Shown here: in pieces, positions 16,068 through 23,006 of the stretch | Position numbering within the stretch: the first letter of the stretch is position 1 | Layout: each line of letters begins with the position of its first letter | Assembly (NCBI GenBank): GCA_902767025.1 | Contig: CACXFZ010000226.1 | Span: 1 to 25,480, forward strand | DNA: 25,480 nucleotides | Reading direction: 5' to 3' | Source: an uncultured Coriobacteriaceae bacterium | GTDB lineage: Bacteria; Actinomycetota; Coriobacteriia; Coriobacteriales; Eggerthellaceae | Translations under genes and position numbers: made by a program | Notes under the pieces: generated by a model | The model's input: the letters and a program-made list of their open reading frames with translations, nothing else | Database searches by the model: none | Told to the model about the DNA's origin: nothing

Positions 16068-16964
16068 CTATTCTTCCGTGGCAGGGGGCGTGCCTTCCCT
16101 CTGCCGTGCTTTCTGGTTCGCCTTGGCAGCCTTCGCCTCGGCCTTCTCCTGGGCCCGCGCCGCCTTCGCCTCGGCCTTCTCCTGTGCGCGTGCGGCCTTC
16201 GCCTCGGCCTTCTCCTGCGCACGTGCTGCCTTCGCCTGGGCTTTCTGCTCCCTGCTCTCGGCCGTGCCGAACAGGCTTTCCAGGGCGCTTTCGGCCGCTT
16301 GGCTTTCCGATTCCTTCTTGGTGCGCCCGATGCCGCTGGCAAGCGCCTGCATGCCGGCGAACACCTGCGTGACGAAGGTGCGGTCGTGCGGCGGCCCCTG
16401 CGTCTCGACCAGCTTGTACGTGGGCGTGATGCCGTCTTCCTGCAGCCGTTCCTGCAGCACGCTCTTGGGGTTTTCGGGCTCGCGGGCCATGTCCGCGCTC
16501 ATATGGATGATCAGCGTGCGCGTGACGAAGGTGCGGGCCGTATCGATGCCGCCGTCCAGGTACAGGGCGGCCACCAGGGCCTCGAACACGTTTTCCAGCG
16601 CGGAATGCAACCCGCGCTTGCCCGTGCCCTGCTCGGACTGGCCGAAGATGATGAAGTCCGCGAACCCCAGCTCTTCGCCGACCTTGGACAGCGACGAGCC
16701 CGACACCAGCGACACCTTGATGCGCGTCAGGCCGCCCTCGTCGATTTCGGGATAACGGTGAAACGCCGCTTCGGCCACGATCGCGCCCAGGATGCTGTCC
16801 CCTAGGAACTCGTAGCGCTCGTAGGAGCAGGCGATGGCCTTGCCCTCGACGGCCGAAGGATGCGTGATCGCATGCAGCAGCAGCGCTTCGTCGTTGAAGC
16901 GGTACTGGACTATGTCCTGCGCAAGGTCGAGCCTGCGCCGCTCGTCGTCAGTGAACTCGGTCAT
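16068..16964 (-). CDS. rnc: ribonuclease III with repetitive basic C-terminal tail
   Basis: A 298-residue double-strand-specific endoribonuclease acting in rRNA and mRNA processing. The endonuclease domain (about 10-150) holds ERYEFLGDS with Glu52 and Asp56 and NVFEALVAALYLDGG with Glu128. The position usually occupied by a metal-binding Asp is Asn125. The dsRNA-binding domain is about 164-233. A tail of about 65 residues follows, containing three perfect copies of AKAARAQEKAE (244-276) and a degenerate fourth, so the protein is longer than the usual 220-250 residues. The ATG at 16964 gives a normal N-terminus. It lies 128 bases after plsX, with a possible -10 TACAAT at 17080-17075, and is followed closely by smc. 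Confidence 0.95.
   Translation of the reverse strand: MTEFTDDERRRLDLAQDIVQYRFNDEALLLHAITHPSAVEGKAIACSYERYEFLGDSILGAIVAEAAFHRYPEIDEGGLTRIKVSLVSGSSLSKVGEELGFADFIIFGQSEQGTGKRGLHSALENVFEALVAALYLDGGIDTARTFVTRTLIIHMSADMAREPENPKSVLQERLQEDGITPTYKLVETQGPPHDRTFVTQVFAGMQALASGIGRTKKESESQAAESALESLFGTAESREQKAQAKAARAQEKAEAKAARAQEKAEAKAARAQEKAEAKAAKANQKARQREGTPPATEE
16137..16235. repeat. 33-bp tandem repeat in the rnc tail
   Basis: Three consecutive 33-base units encode three identical 11-residue units of the RNase III tail. A degenerate fourth unit extends to about 16104. The bases differ slightly between units while the protein does not, which suggests selection for the peptide rather than a very recent duplication. 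Confidence 0.8.
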
Positions 16965-17074
16965 TGGAACGCTCGTGGTTTATGCATCCTTGCAGCAACA
17001 GCATGCTCTGCCCACGGCACAGCGCGCGATGCTCCTGTTGCGAGGACGCAAGGCCTGTATGTGATTGGGAACAG

Positions 17075-17080
17075 ATTGTA
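17075..17080 (-). promoter_or_regulatory. possible -10 element before rnc
   Basis: TACAAT (5 of 6) on the minus strand lies just after the plsX stop (17093-17095), with no recognisable -35 at normal distance. The 128-base plsX-rnc gap also contains CAACAG and CTGTTG arms that could pair around the middle. It could be an internal promoter for rnc-smc-ftsY-ffh, but the support is weak. Confidence 0.28.
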
Positions 17081-17092
17081 CCCAAGCACCGG

Positions 17093-18082
17093 CTATTCTG
17101 CGATGGATTGCGCGATTAAATCAGAAACGCCCAAAGATACCGTCTTGGCCGTGGTGAGCACGCCGTTTTTGATGGCCCGCTCGTTCGACGAGCCGTGCCC
17201 GACCAGGCACGCGCCCTTCACACCCAGCAGCGGCGCGCCACCGAACGTGTCGGGGCTCACGCTGTCCTTGAGCTCGACGATGCCGCCCTTGACGATGCCG
17301 GCGGCCAACTTGGTGAGGATGCTTTTCGCGAACACCCCTCTGATGGCCTTGAACAGCACCTTCGAAGTGCCTTCGATGGTCTTGATGCACACGTTGCCCG
17401 TGAAGCCGTCGGTGACGAACACGTCGTAGCGGCCTTCCAGCAGGTCGGGGCCCTCGCCGTTGCCGACGAAGTTGGGCACCTGCTCTTGCAGCAGGCGGTA
17501 GGCCTCCTGCGCCAGCTGCGAGCCCTTCGTGTCTTCCGAACCGATGTTGAGCAGCGCCACCGTGGGCGACGGGCGGTCGAGCAGGCACTCGGCGTAGACC
17601 GACGCCATCTTCGCGAACTGCACCAGGTATTCGGGCTTGCAGTCGGCGTTGGCACCCACGTCGCAGAGCATGACCGGGCGCACGGGAGAAGGAACCACCG
17701 TCGCCAGGGCCGGACGCGCCACGCCCTTGATGCGGCCCGCCACCAAGGTACCGGCGGCCAAGCACGCCCCTGTCGAACCTGCGCTGAAGAAGCCCTGGGC
17801 CCTTCCTTCCCTGATCAGGCGGCACCCCACCACGATGCTCGAGTCCTTCTTCGCGCGCACGGCCTGGGCGGGATGCTCGTCCATTTCGATCTGCTCGGTG
17901 CACACCTGCGCCTCGCATCGATCGTGCGCCTGCGCGAACGGCTCGACCACGTCGGCAGGGCCGCACAGGATCACCTGCAGGTCGCTGCGCGCGGCCAGCG
18001 CCGCTTCCACGCCCGGCAGCACCGCGGCGGGACCGATGTCTCCGCCTACCGCATCCACCGCTATGACAATCGGCTCGCCCAT
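17093..18082 (-). CDS. plsX: phosphate acyltransferase PlsX
   Basis: A 329-residue enzyme that converts acyl-ACP to acyl-phosphate, the donor for PlsY in phospholipid synthesis, at the membrane surface. Family features are the N-terminal VDAVGGDIGP (usual form DAMGGD), FFSAGSTGACLAAGTLVAGR, LCDVGANADCKPEYLVQFA and NFVGNGEGPDLLEG with VTDGFTGNVCIKTIEG. The length is normal. The ATG at 18082 has AAGGAAGG upstream. It follows rpmF, the order yceD-rpmF-plsX being widely conserved, but a terminator-like hairpin (18122-18151) lies between them. The fabD-fabG-acpP genes often found between plsX and rnc are absent here. Confidence 0.96.
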   Translation of the reverse strand: MGEPIVIAVDAVGGDIGPAAVLPGVEAALAARSDLQVILCGPADVVEPFAQAHDRCEAQVCTEQIEMDEHPAQAVRAKKDSSIVVGCRLIREGRAQGFFSAGSTGACLAAGTLVAGRIKGVARPALATVVPSPVRPVMLCDVGANADCKPEYLVQFAKMASVYAECLLDRPSPTVALLNIGSEDTKGSQLAQEAYRLLQEQVPNFVGNGEGPDLLEGRYDVFVTDGFTGNVCIKTIEGTSKVLFKAIRGVFAKSILTKLAAGIVKGGIVELKDSVSPDTFGGAPLLGVKGACLVGHGSSNERAIKNGVLTTAKTVSLGVSDLIAQSIAE

Positions 18083-18121
18083 GACCTTCCTTTCGCGCCT
18101 GCTTTCAGGACCCCTATACGA

Positions 18122-18151
18122 AAGAGCCCCGCTCGTTCGAACAGGGCTCTT
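18122..18151 (-). terminator. hairpin between rpmF and plsX (terminator or attenuator)
   Basis: AAGAGCCC (18122-18129) and GGGCTCTT (18144-18151) form a perfect 8-bp stem; the loop contains the palindrome GTTCGAAC. On the minus strand the structure begins 6 bases after the rpmF stop and is followed by TCG rather than a long T-run. Partial termination would let rpmF be expressed above plsX. Confidence 0.55.
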
Positions 18152-18157
18152 GCTTTC

Positions 18158-18337
18158 TTACGCAGTCTCGATAACCTCTCGGTTGCGATAGTGGCCGCAA
18201 TTCGGGCATACCCTGTGCGGGAGCTTCACTTCCCCGCACTGAGGGCACAGCGAACGTGCCGGCGATGCGATCTTGTCGTTTTCGGAACGACGTGCATGGG
18301 TGCGGGCTCGGCCCGTCTTTCGCTTAGGTACTGCCAT
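18158..18337 (-). CDS. rpmF: 50S ribosomal protein L32
   Basis: A 59-residue ribosomal protein of the large subunit. It begins MAVPKRKTGRARTHARRSEN, the canonical L32 start with its Lys/Arg-rich tail. It holds a zinc ribbon made of CPQC (31-34) and CPNC (44-47). All four cysteines are present, so this is the zinc-binding form. It is preceded by AAGGAGATAGAAG before the ATG at 18337. It has its own candidate promoter (18406-18434) and a stable leader hairpin (18356-18374), and a terminator-like hairpin follows. Its position between the DUF177 gene and plsX is the conserved yceD-rpmF-plsX order. Confidence 0.97.
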   Translation of the reverse strand: MAVPKRKTGRARTHARRSENDKIASPARSLCPQCGEVKLPHRVCPNCGHYRNREVIETA

Positions 18338-18355
18338 CTTCTATCTCCTTCATCA

Positions 18356-18374
18356 CTGCAGGCGCAACCTGCAG
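18356..18374 (-). promoter_or_regulatory. rpmF leader hairpin
   Basis: CTGCAGG (18356-18362) and CCTGCAG (18368-18374) form a perfect 7-bp stem with a 5-base loop. It lies between the predicted rpmF transcription start (about 18399) and the Shine-Dalgarno, and ends 18 bases before the ATG. Position and stability suggest a translational control or mRNA-protecting element. Confidence 0.5.
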
Positions 18375-18405
18375 ATACGCTGTTCTTGCTGAAACGCGAA
18401 GCGAT

Positions 18406-18434
18406 ATATTACAACAGCATCGCAACCGGCGCAA
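18406..18434 (-). promoter_or_regulatory. rpmF promoter candidate
   Basis: On the minus strand TTGCGC (18434-18429), a 17-base spacer and TAATAT (18411-18406) lie in the 175-base gap between the DUF177 gene and rpmF. The AT-rich TAATATATC stands out against the local GC content. It would give rpmF a leader of about 60 bases. Confidence 0.45.
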
Positions 18435-18488
18435 GCCCTTATCCAGGCGATGTGAAGAGGCAACACAGACCCCGCCTTGCGAACATGG

Positions 18489-18513
18489 GCCCGACCCCCG
18501 TTCGGAAGCGGGC
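18489..18513 (-). terminator. GC-rich hairpin overlapping the DUF177 stop codon
   Basis: GCCCG (18489-18493) pairs with CGGGC (18509-18513); an alternative inner stem is CCCG/CGGG. The minus-strand core GAACGGGGGTCGGGCC resembles the arm of the inverted repeat after the EamA gene. There is no T-run, so termination is uncertain. Confidence 0.35.
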
Positions 18514-19091
18514 TACCCTTCTTCGTCGTGCTCGCTCAAGTCGAGCTCTTGCAGCACGGAAAACGGGTTCTTCAGCTGGTCGAACTCCCGGTTCGCCTGC
18601 TCGCGCGCCGCAGCGCATTCGCACGACTCGGCATTGAGGTTGGCGCCGCAGTCGGGGCACAGCCCCTTGCACGATTCGCTGCAAAGCGGAACGGTAGGCA
18701 GGTCGAGCACCACCGCCGCCTGCAGGATGGGCTCCATGTCGATGACGTGGTCGTCGGGCAGGATCTCGAACTCGTCCGGGTCGTCATCGTCCTTTTCGGC
18801 ATCGTCTTCGGGCGGCTGTAGCAGGAAGTACTCCTCCACGTCCCCGTCGATCGCCACGTCCACGTCGTCGAGGCAACGGCCGCACGAAGTCGTGCCCGTG
18901 CCCGTGATGCGTCCCGCCACCAGCAAGCCGTCGCCGGTGTTGGTGACGTCCACCTGCCAGGCGAGCGGCTGGTCGAAGCGGTACTCGTCGGGTCCCAGCT
19001 CCAGGCGCTCCATCTCGAGCGTGCCGGAAAACGTCGAGCTCTCCGCCGTGGCGAAGAGCTCGTGGGGTATCGTGATGCGCGTGGATTGCAA
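18513..19091 (-). CDS. yceD: DUF177 / YceD-family protein
   Basis: A 192-residue protein of the YceD (DUF177) family, found next to rpmF in most bacteria and implicated in ribosomal RNA/large-subunit metabolism; its biochemical role is not settled. It has the typical cysteine pattern: SCGRC (Cys70, Cys73) in the first half, and LCSESCKGLCPDCGANLN (Cys137, 141, 145, 148) in the second, which should bind zinc. Cys157 and Cys159 are extra. Residues 94-115 are very acidic. The start is taken as TTG at 19091, the only plausible initiator after the in-frame upstream stop at 19115-19113; its ribosome site is poor. The next ATG (residue 27) would truncate the domain. It is probably coupled to the upstream DivIVA-like gene, 21 bases away. 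Confidence 0.88.
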   Translation of the reverse strand: MQSTRITIPHELFATAESSTFSGTLEMERLELGPDEYRFDQPLAWQVDVTNTGDGLLVAGRITGTGTTSCGRCLDDVDVAIDGDVEEYFLLQPPEDDAEKDDDDPDEFEILPDDHVIDMEPILQAAVVLDLPTVPLCSESCKGLCPDCGANLNAESCECAAAREQANREFDQLKNPFSVLQELDLSEHDEEG

Positions 19092-19112
19092 CGTAAGCGT
19101 CCAGACCTTGTC

Positions 19113-19580
19113 TTACCTGAGGGTCGACGTCGAGTTCAGGCGCTCGCGGCAGCGGCGCACGTTGCCCAGAAGCGTGTCCAGGCTCTGCTCCACGTGGCTG
19201 AACACCTCGTCGGCGTAATCCTCGGCGCCGGCGCGCGTCTCGCGCTCGAGCTCGCGGGCGTCGGCCAGGATGTTGTCGGCCTGCTGTTGGGAAATGCGCA
19301 CGATCTCCTGCTCGCTTGCGATGGTCATCGCCTGGCTGCGCGCGTCGTCGATCAGGCGGTTCGCCTCGGCCTCGGCGTCGTCGAGCAGGCTCTGGCGCTC
19401 GCGCACGATCTGACGCGACTGCGCAAACTCGCTGGGGAACGTGTCACGTATGTCATCGAGAATCTCGAACGCTGCCGCCACATCCACCTGGCGCAGGTTC
19501 TGCTTGCCAAACACCGGCTTGGCATCTTCCAAGAGGATGGAGAGCTCTTCGATAAGCCCCAATACTCCTGTTTCGTCCAT
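19113..19580 (-). CDS. DivIVA-like coiled-coil protein (SepIVA positional counterpart)
   Basis: A 155-residue, almost wholly helical protein. The start MDETGVLGLIEELSILLEDA and the stretch FAQSRQIVRERQSLLDDAEAEANRLIDDAR are heptad-patterned and resemble DivIVA/ATP-synthase-b-like coiled coils. No signal peptide or transmembrane segment is seen. In mycobacteria the gene directly before the rpmF-neighbouring DUF177 gene is sepIVA, a DivIVA-domain septation factor. The present gene occupies the same place, which suggests but does not prove orthology; it seems shorter than the mycobacterial protein. The ATG at 19580 has AAGGA 5 bases upstream and a good promoter at 19648-19675. It is followed by yceD after 21 bases. 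Confidence 0.65.
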   Translation of the reverse strand: MDETGVLGLIEELSILLEDAKPVFGKQNLRQVDVAAAFEILDDIRDTFPSEFAQSRQIVRERQSLLDDAEAEANRLIDDARSQAMTIASEQEIVRISQQQADNILADARELERETRAGAEDYADEVFSHVEQSLDTLLGNVRRCRERLNSTSTLR

Positions 19581-19647
19581 GGTTATCCTTCCCGCGTGCT
19601 ACATTTTTGCTGCGTTACCTGAAAACGGGGCAACCTACAACGGGTTC

Positions 19648-19675
19648 ATTCTAACATTTCCCGCACAAATGCAAA
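19648..19675 (-). promoter_or_regulatory. promoter of the DivIVA-like gene and yceD
   Basis: On the minus strand TTTGCA (19675-19670), a 16-base spacer and TAGAAT (19653-19648) preceded by TGT form an extended -10 promoter (5 of 6 in the -10). The predicted leader is about 60 bases. The local AT content is high for this genome. Confidence 0.55.
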
Positions 19676-19720
19676 ATGCGCACTTGACACATCACGCGCG
19701 CACCACAGTCGCCCCATGCC

Positions 19721-19741
19721 GCGCATCCTCCCTGGACGCGC
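19721..19741 (-). terminator. hairpin downstream of coaD
   Basis: GCGCATCC (19721-19728) and GGACGCGC (19734-19741) pair over 8 positions, one of them G-U, with a 5-base loop, beginning 9 bases after the coaD stop. No T-run follows. Together with the promoter at 19648-19675 it marks the end of the asp23-fakA-recG-rsmD-coaD unit. Confidence 0.45.
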
Positions 19742-19750
19742 AACGACACG

Positions 19751-20239
19751 TTAGGCGCGCGCCCGCTCGAGCAGCGCCCGGTAGGCGCACGGGGGCACGA
19801 AGCGCTCGAAGTCGCCGCCAAGCGCAGCCAGCTCGCGCACGATGGAGCTGGACAGGTACATGTACTGGGGCGGCGACATGATGAACACCGTTTCGATCTC
19901 CGGGTTCAGCTCGAAGTTGACCGCCGCCATCTGGAATTCGTATTCGAAGTCGGTGATGGCGCGCAGGCCCTTGACCACCGCCGTCGCCCCTTGCTCGCGT
20001 GCGAAGTCCACGAGCAGGCCCTCGAACGGCTCGGCGCTCACGCCTTCCAAGCCCTGCACCGACGTGCGCACCAGCTCCACGCGCTCGTCGAGCGAGAACA
20101 GCGGACCCGTCCCGCCCTTGCCAAGCGAAGCCGCAACGGCGACCACGACCTCGTCGAACAGGCAGGATGCGCGCCGGATGATGTCCAGGTGGCCTTCCGT
20201 GATGGGATCGAACGTTCCCGGAACGATGCCTTTTCTCAT
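19751..20239 (-). CDS. coaD: phosphopantetheine adenylyltransferase
   Basis: A 162-residue enzyme joining ATP and 4'-phosphopantetheine to dephospho-CoA, the penultimate CoA step. It begins MRKGIVPGTFDPITEGHLD, with the nucleotidyltransferase TxGH motif at residues 14-17, and has GLRAITDFEYEFQMA (91-105) and YLSSSIVRELA (128-138), all diagnostic of CoaD. The ATG at 20239 is chosen over the longer open frame because it overlaps the rsmD stop as ATGA and gives the canonical N-terminus. The rsmD-coaD pair is common across bacteria. With panF at the left of the window, both uptake of pantothenate and its late conversion are encoded here. Confidence 0.97.
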   Translation of the reverse strand: MRKGIVPGTFDPITEGHLDIIRRASCLFDEVVVAVAASLGKGGTGPLFSLDERVELVRTSVQGLEGVSAEPFEGLLVDFAREQGATAVVKGLRAITDFEYEFQMAAVNFELNPEIETVFIMSPPQYMYLSSSIVRELAALGGDFERFVPPCAYRALLERARA

Positions 20240-20808
20240 TGGCCGGCCTTTCGGTAGGTGGTGATGGCGGTGTCGCCCCAGCTCTTGGTGGCGACGCATT
20301 CCCATTGTAGCGAACCTGCAGCCCCCCACGGCGCAAGGTCGGCGGATGCGTCGTGCTCGTAGGTCACGATGGCGTTCGGGGAAAGCGCGCCGACCTCGCC
20401 CAAGCCGTCAAGCAGTTCGCGCACCTGCGCGGGGTCGGTCGCATACGGAGGATCCAGGAACACCACGTCGAAGGGGCCCAGCTGCACCGGAGGGCGCTTC
20501 AGCACGTCGCCGCGCACGATCCGGTAGGCGTCCGCGGGCACGAACGACAGGTTGCCGCGCAGCACCGCGCACGTGTGCGCATCGCGCTCGCAGAAAACGG
20601 CATGCCCCGCTCCCCTGCTGAGCGCCTCGATACCCAGCGCCCCGCTTCCCGCAAAAGCGTCCAGAACGCGCAAGCCGTCGAACGAGCCGAGCCTGCTTTC
20701 CAGGGCGCTCATCAGCGATTCGCGCACGCGGTCGGTGGTCGGCCGGGTGTTCGTCCCCTTCGGGGCCTCGATCCTGCGCCCGCCGTATTGTCCGGCGATG
20801 ATCCTCAT
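20236..20808 (-). CDS. rsmD: 16S rRNA (guanine966-N2)-methyltransferase RsmD
   Basis: A 190-residue SAM-dependent methyltransferase that modifies G966 of 16S rRNA during 30S assembly. The family start MRIIAGQYGGRRIEAPKG and TRPTTDRVRESL are present. The SAM-binding motif is DAFAGSGALGIEALSRGA (50-67) and the catalytic motif is LDPPYA (Asp119-Tyr122). The ATG at 20808 overlaps the recG stop by 4 bases (ATGA), and its own stop overlaps coaD in the same way, so recG-rsmD-coaD are translationally coupled. Confidence 0.96.
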   Translation of the reverse strand: MRIIAGQYGGRRIEAPKGTNTRPTTDRVRESLMSALESRLGSFDGLRVLDAFAGSGALGIEALSRGAGHAVFCERDAHTCAVLRGNLSFVPADAYRIVRGDVLKRPPVQLGPFDVVFLDPPYATDPAQVRELLDGLGEVGALSPNAIVTYEHDASADLAPWGAAGSLQWECVATKSWGDTAITTYRKAGQ

Positions 20809-23006
20809 CGCCTCCCTCCTCGCGCCTTCGCCTGCGCCGTAGCGGCATCGCCCAGCTTCTCGAACGTGCGGGACAGCTCGTAGCGCAGGCCCCGGTGCTC
20901 GGGCAGCTCGAGCTGAGGGTCGTCGTCCAGAATGGCCCGCGCGTCGTCGTGCGCAGCCTCGATGATCGGGGCGTCGCGCACCACGTTAACCAGCTTGAGC
21001 ACGGAAGCGCCATGCTGCCGGTTGCCCAGGATGTCGCCTTCGCGACGCAGCGACAGGTCGTACTCGGCAAGCTCGAAGCCATCCGTCGTGCGCTCCATCG
21101 CCGCCAGGCGCTCGAGGGCATGGGGCGCCTTCGTCGACGAGATCAGGCACACCAGGCCCGGATGCTCGCCGCGGCCCACGCGCCCACGCAGCTGATGCAG
21201 CTGGGACAAGCCGAAGCGGTCCGCATCCTGCACGATCATCACCGTGGCGTTGGGCACGTCCACGCCGACCTCGATGACCGTCGTGGCCACCAGCACGTGG
21301 ATCTTCCCGGCGCGGAAATCGTCCATCACCTGCTGCTTTTCGGCAGCGGCCATCTGGCCGTGCAGCACGCCCACCTCGAACCCGCCGAATATCTTGGTGC
21401 GCAGGAACTGCGCTTCCTGCATCGCCGCGCGTGGATCGTCATCGAGCATGTCGTCTTCCGACTCGATCTGCACGCGAATCGCGTCCTGGTCGTCCTCGTC
21501 GGGGCCTGCCTGGCCAGCCGCGCCCTTGTCGGCCACCTTGCCCACCAGCGGGCACACGACGTAGACCTGCCGGCCCTGCTCGAGCGCCTCCAGGGCCAGC
21601 TCGTAGGCCTCGCCGCGCTGCGAAGATGCGAGCACCTTCGTTTCGGTGGGGGCCGTGGCATGCGGGCGCGCGTGCAGGTAGCTCAACGTCATGTTCCCGT
21701 ACAGGGCAAGCGCGAGCGAACGCGGGATGGGCGTTGCCGTCAGCGACAGAACGTCGGGCCCGGCCCCTTTGCCCTCCAGGGCCGCGCGCTGGTCGACGCC
21801 GAAGCGCTGCTGCTCGTCGATGACCACCAGCGAGCACGCGGGCGCGACCACGTCGGGCTCGAGCAGCGCATGCGTGCCGAACAGCACGTCGAGCTCGCCT
21901 GAGGCAAGCTGTGCGAGCAGCTGTGCGCGGGCAGCGGGGGCGGTCGAGCCGGTCAGCAGCCCCCAACGCACCTGCACGCGCTCGAGCACCTGCCCCAGCG
22001 CCTGGGCGTACTGGTTGGCCAGCACCTCGGTGGGCGCCATCATCAGCGCCTGGCAGCCGGAGTCCGCCGCAGCAGCAAGCGCAAAGGCTGCCACGGCGGT
22101 CTTGCCGGTGCCCACGTCGCCCAGCAGCATGTGGTTGGCGGGGGTTTCGGCCGCCATGCGCTCCAGGATCTGGTCGCGCGCCTGGCATTGCCCGTCGGTG
22201 AGCTCGAAGGGAAACGCATCCGCCAACCCGCGGACCGCCGGCCCGTCGACCACATGCGCCGTTCCCGTCCCGGGCGCGGGCGCATGGGCGCGCATCAGAT
22301 GCAGTTCGAGCAGCAGCACCTCCTCGTAGGCGAGCCTTCGCCGCGCAGCCTGGGCGTCGTCGATCGTTTCGGGGAAATGGATGTTGCGCAACGACGCATA
22401 CCGCGGCATCAGCCGGTAGCGCAGGCGCACGTCCAGCGGGAGCGGGTCCTCCAGCCCGAAGACCAGCTCCAGGCCGTTTGCCACCAGGCGCCTCATCCAG
22501 GCAGCCGAGAGCTTCTCGGTGGCGGGGTGCACGGCCACGATCAGCCCACCGGCCGCATCCCCGCCGTCCTCGACATGGGCGATGAACGGGTTGGTCATGC
22601 GCTTGAACCCGTAGTTGAACTCGAGCTTGCCCGACACCGCCAGCCGCTGTCCCGGCTGGAGCCTCTCGGCAAGCCAGGGTTGGCGGAAGCAGGTTATCAG
22701 CAAGGTGCCGGTGCCGTCCACGAGCGTGATCTCTGTCAGGGACAGGCGCGGCTTGGGGCGTTTGAGCTTCACCTCGTAGACCTCGCCCACGATGGTGCAC
22801 GAAGAACCGATTTGCGCACGGGCTATCGTGCAGACGTCGCTCATGTCGACGTAGCGCCGGGGGAAATGGGTGAGCAGGTCGCGCACCGTCACGATGCCCA
22901 TCTTGGCAAGCACGCCGGCGCGCGATTGGGACACCGCCCGCACCGCCCCGACCTTGCCGTCGAAGGCAAGCGAGGCGGCAAGCCGGCTGTTCGCGTCGCT
23001 ATTCAA
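20805..23006 (-). CDS. recG: ATP-dependent DNA helicase RecG
   Basis: A 733-residue helicase that remodels stalled forks and Holliday junctions. An OB-fold wedge domain covers about 50-145. Helicase motifs are GDVGTGKT (296-303), MAPTEVLANQ (323-332), DEQQRFGV (397-404; usual form DEQHRFGV), TATPIPRS (423-430), VIEVGVDVPNAT (578-589) and QLRGRVGRG (605-613). The C-terminal RecG segment LRREGDILGNRQHG is present. An acidic insertion of about 35 residues (about 490-530) separates the helicase lobes' strands. The TTG at 23006 overlaps the upstream stop by 8 bases and has a poor ribosome site, so the exact start is uncertain; in-frame GTG codons occur within the next 30 residues. Confidence 0.95.
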   Translation of the reverse strand: MNSDANSRLAASLAFDGKVGAVRAVSQSRAGVLAKMGIVTVRDLLTHFPRRYVDMSDVCTIARAQIGSSCTIVGEVYEVKLKRPKPRLSLTEITLVDGTGTLLITCFRQPWLAERLQPGQRLAVSGKLEFNYGFKRMTNPFIAHVEDGGDAAGGLIVAVHPATEKLSAAWMRRLVANGLELVFGLEDPLPLDVRLRYRLMPRYASLRNIHFPETIDDAQAARRRLAYEEVLLLELHLMRAHAPAPGTGTAHVVDGPAVRGLADAFPFELTDGQCQARDQILERMAAETPANHMLLGDVGTGKTAVAAFALAAAADSGCQALMMAPTEVLANQYAQALGQVLERVQVRWGLLTGSTAPAARAQLLAQLASGELDVLFGTHALLEPDVVAPACSLVVIDEQQRFGVDQRAALEGKGAGPDVLSLTATPIPRSLALALYGNMTLSYLHARPHATAPTETKVLASSQRGEAYELALEALEQGRQVYVVCPLVGKVADKGAAGQAGPDEDDQDAIRVQIESEDDMLDDDPRAAMQEAQFLRTKIFGGFEVGVLHGQMAAAEKQQVMDDFRAGKIHVLVATTVIEVGVDVPNATVMIVQDADRFGLSQLHQLRGRVGRGEHPGLVCLISSTKAPHALERLAAMERTTDGFELAEYDLSLRREGDILGNRQHGASVLKLVNVVRDAPIIEAAHDDARAILDDDPQLELPEHRGLRYELSRTFEKLGDAATAQAKARGGRR

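Noticed and set aside
16104..16235. 33-bp tandem repeat as a possible non-coding minisatellite
   Set aside because: It lies inside the rnc reading frame, with length a multiple of three and a conserved peptide.
11014..16755. A plus-strand open frame of 1913 codons opposite ftsY, smc and rnc
   Set aside because: It is antisense to three certain genes, shows no domain, and is Leu/Gly/His/Arg/Val-rich as expected for a shadow frame created by strong GC codon bias.
16965..17092. A possible acyl carrier protein gene between plsX and rnc, as in other Gram-positive bacteria
   Set aside because: The gap is only 128 bases and has no frame with the DSL phosphopantetheine motif.
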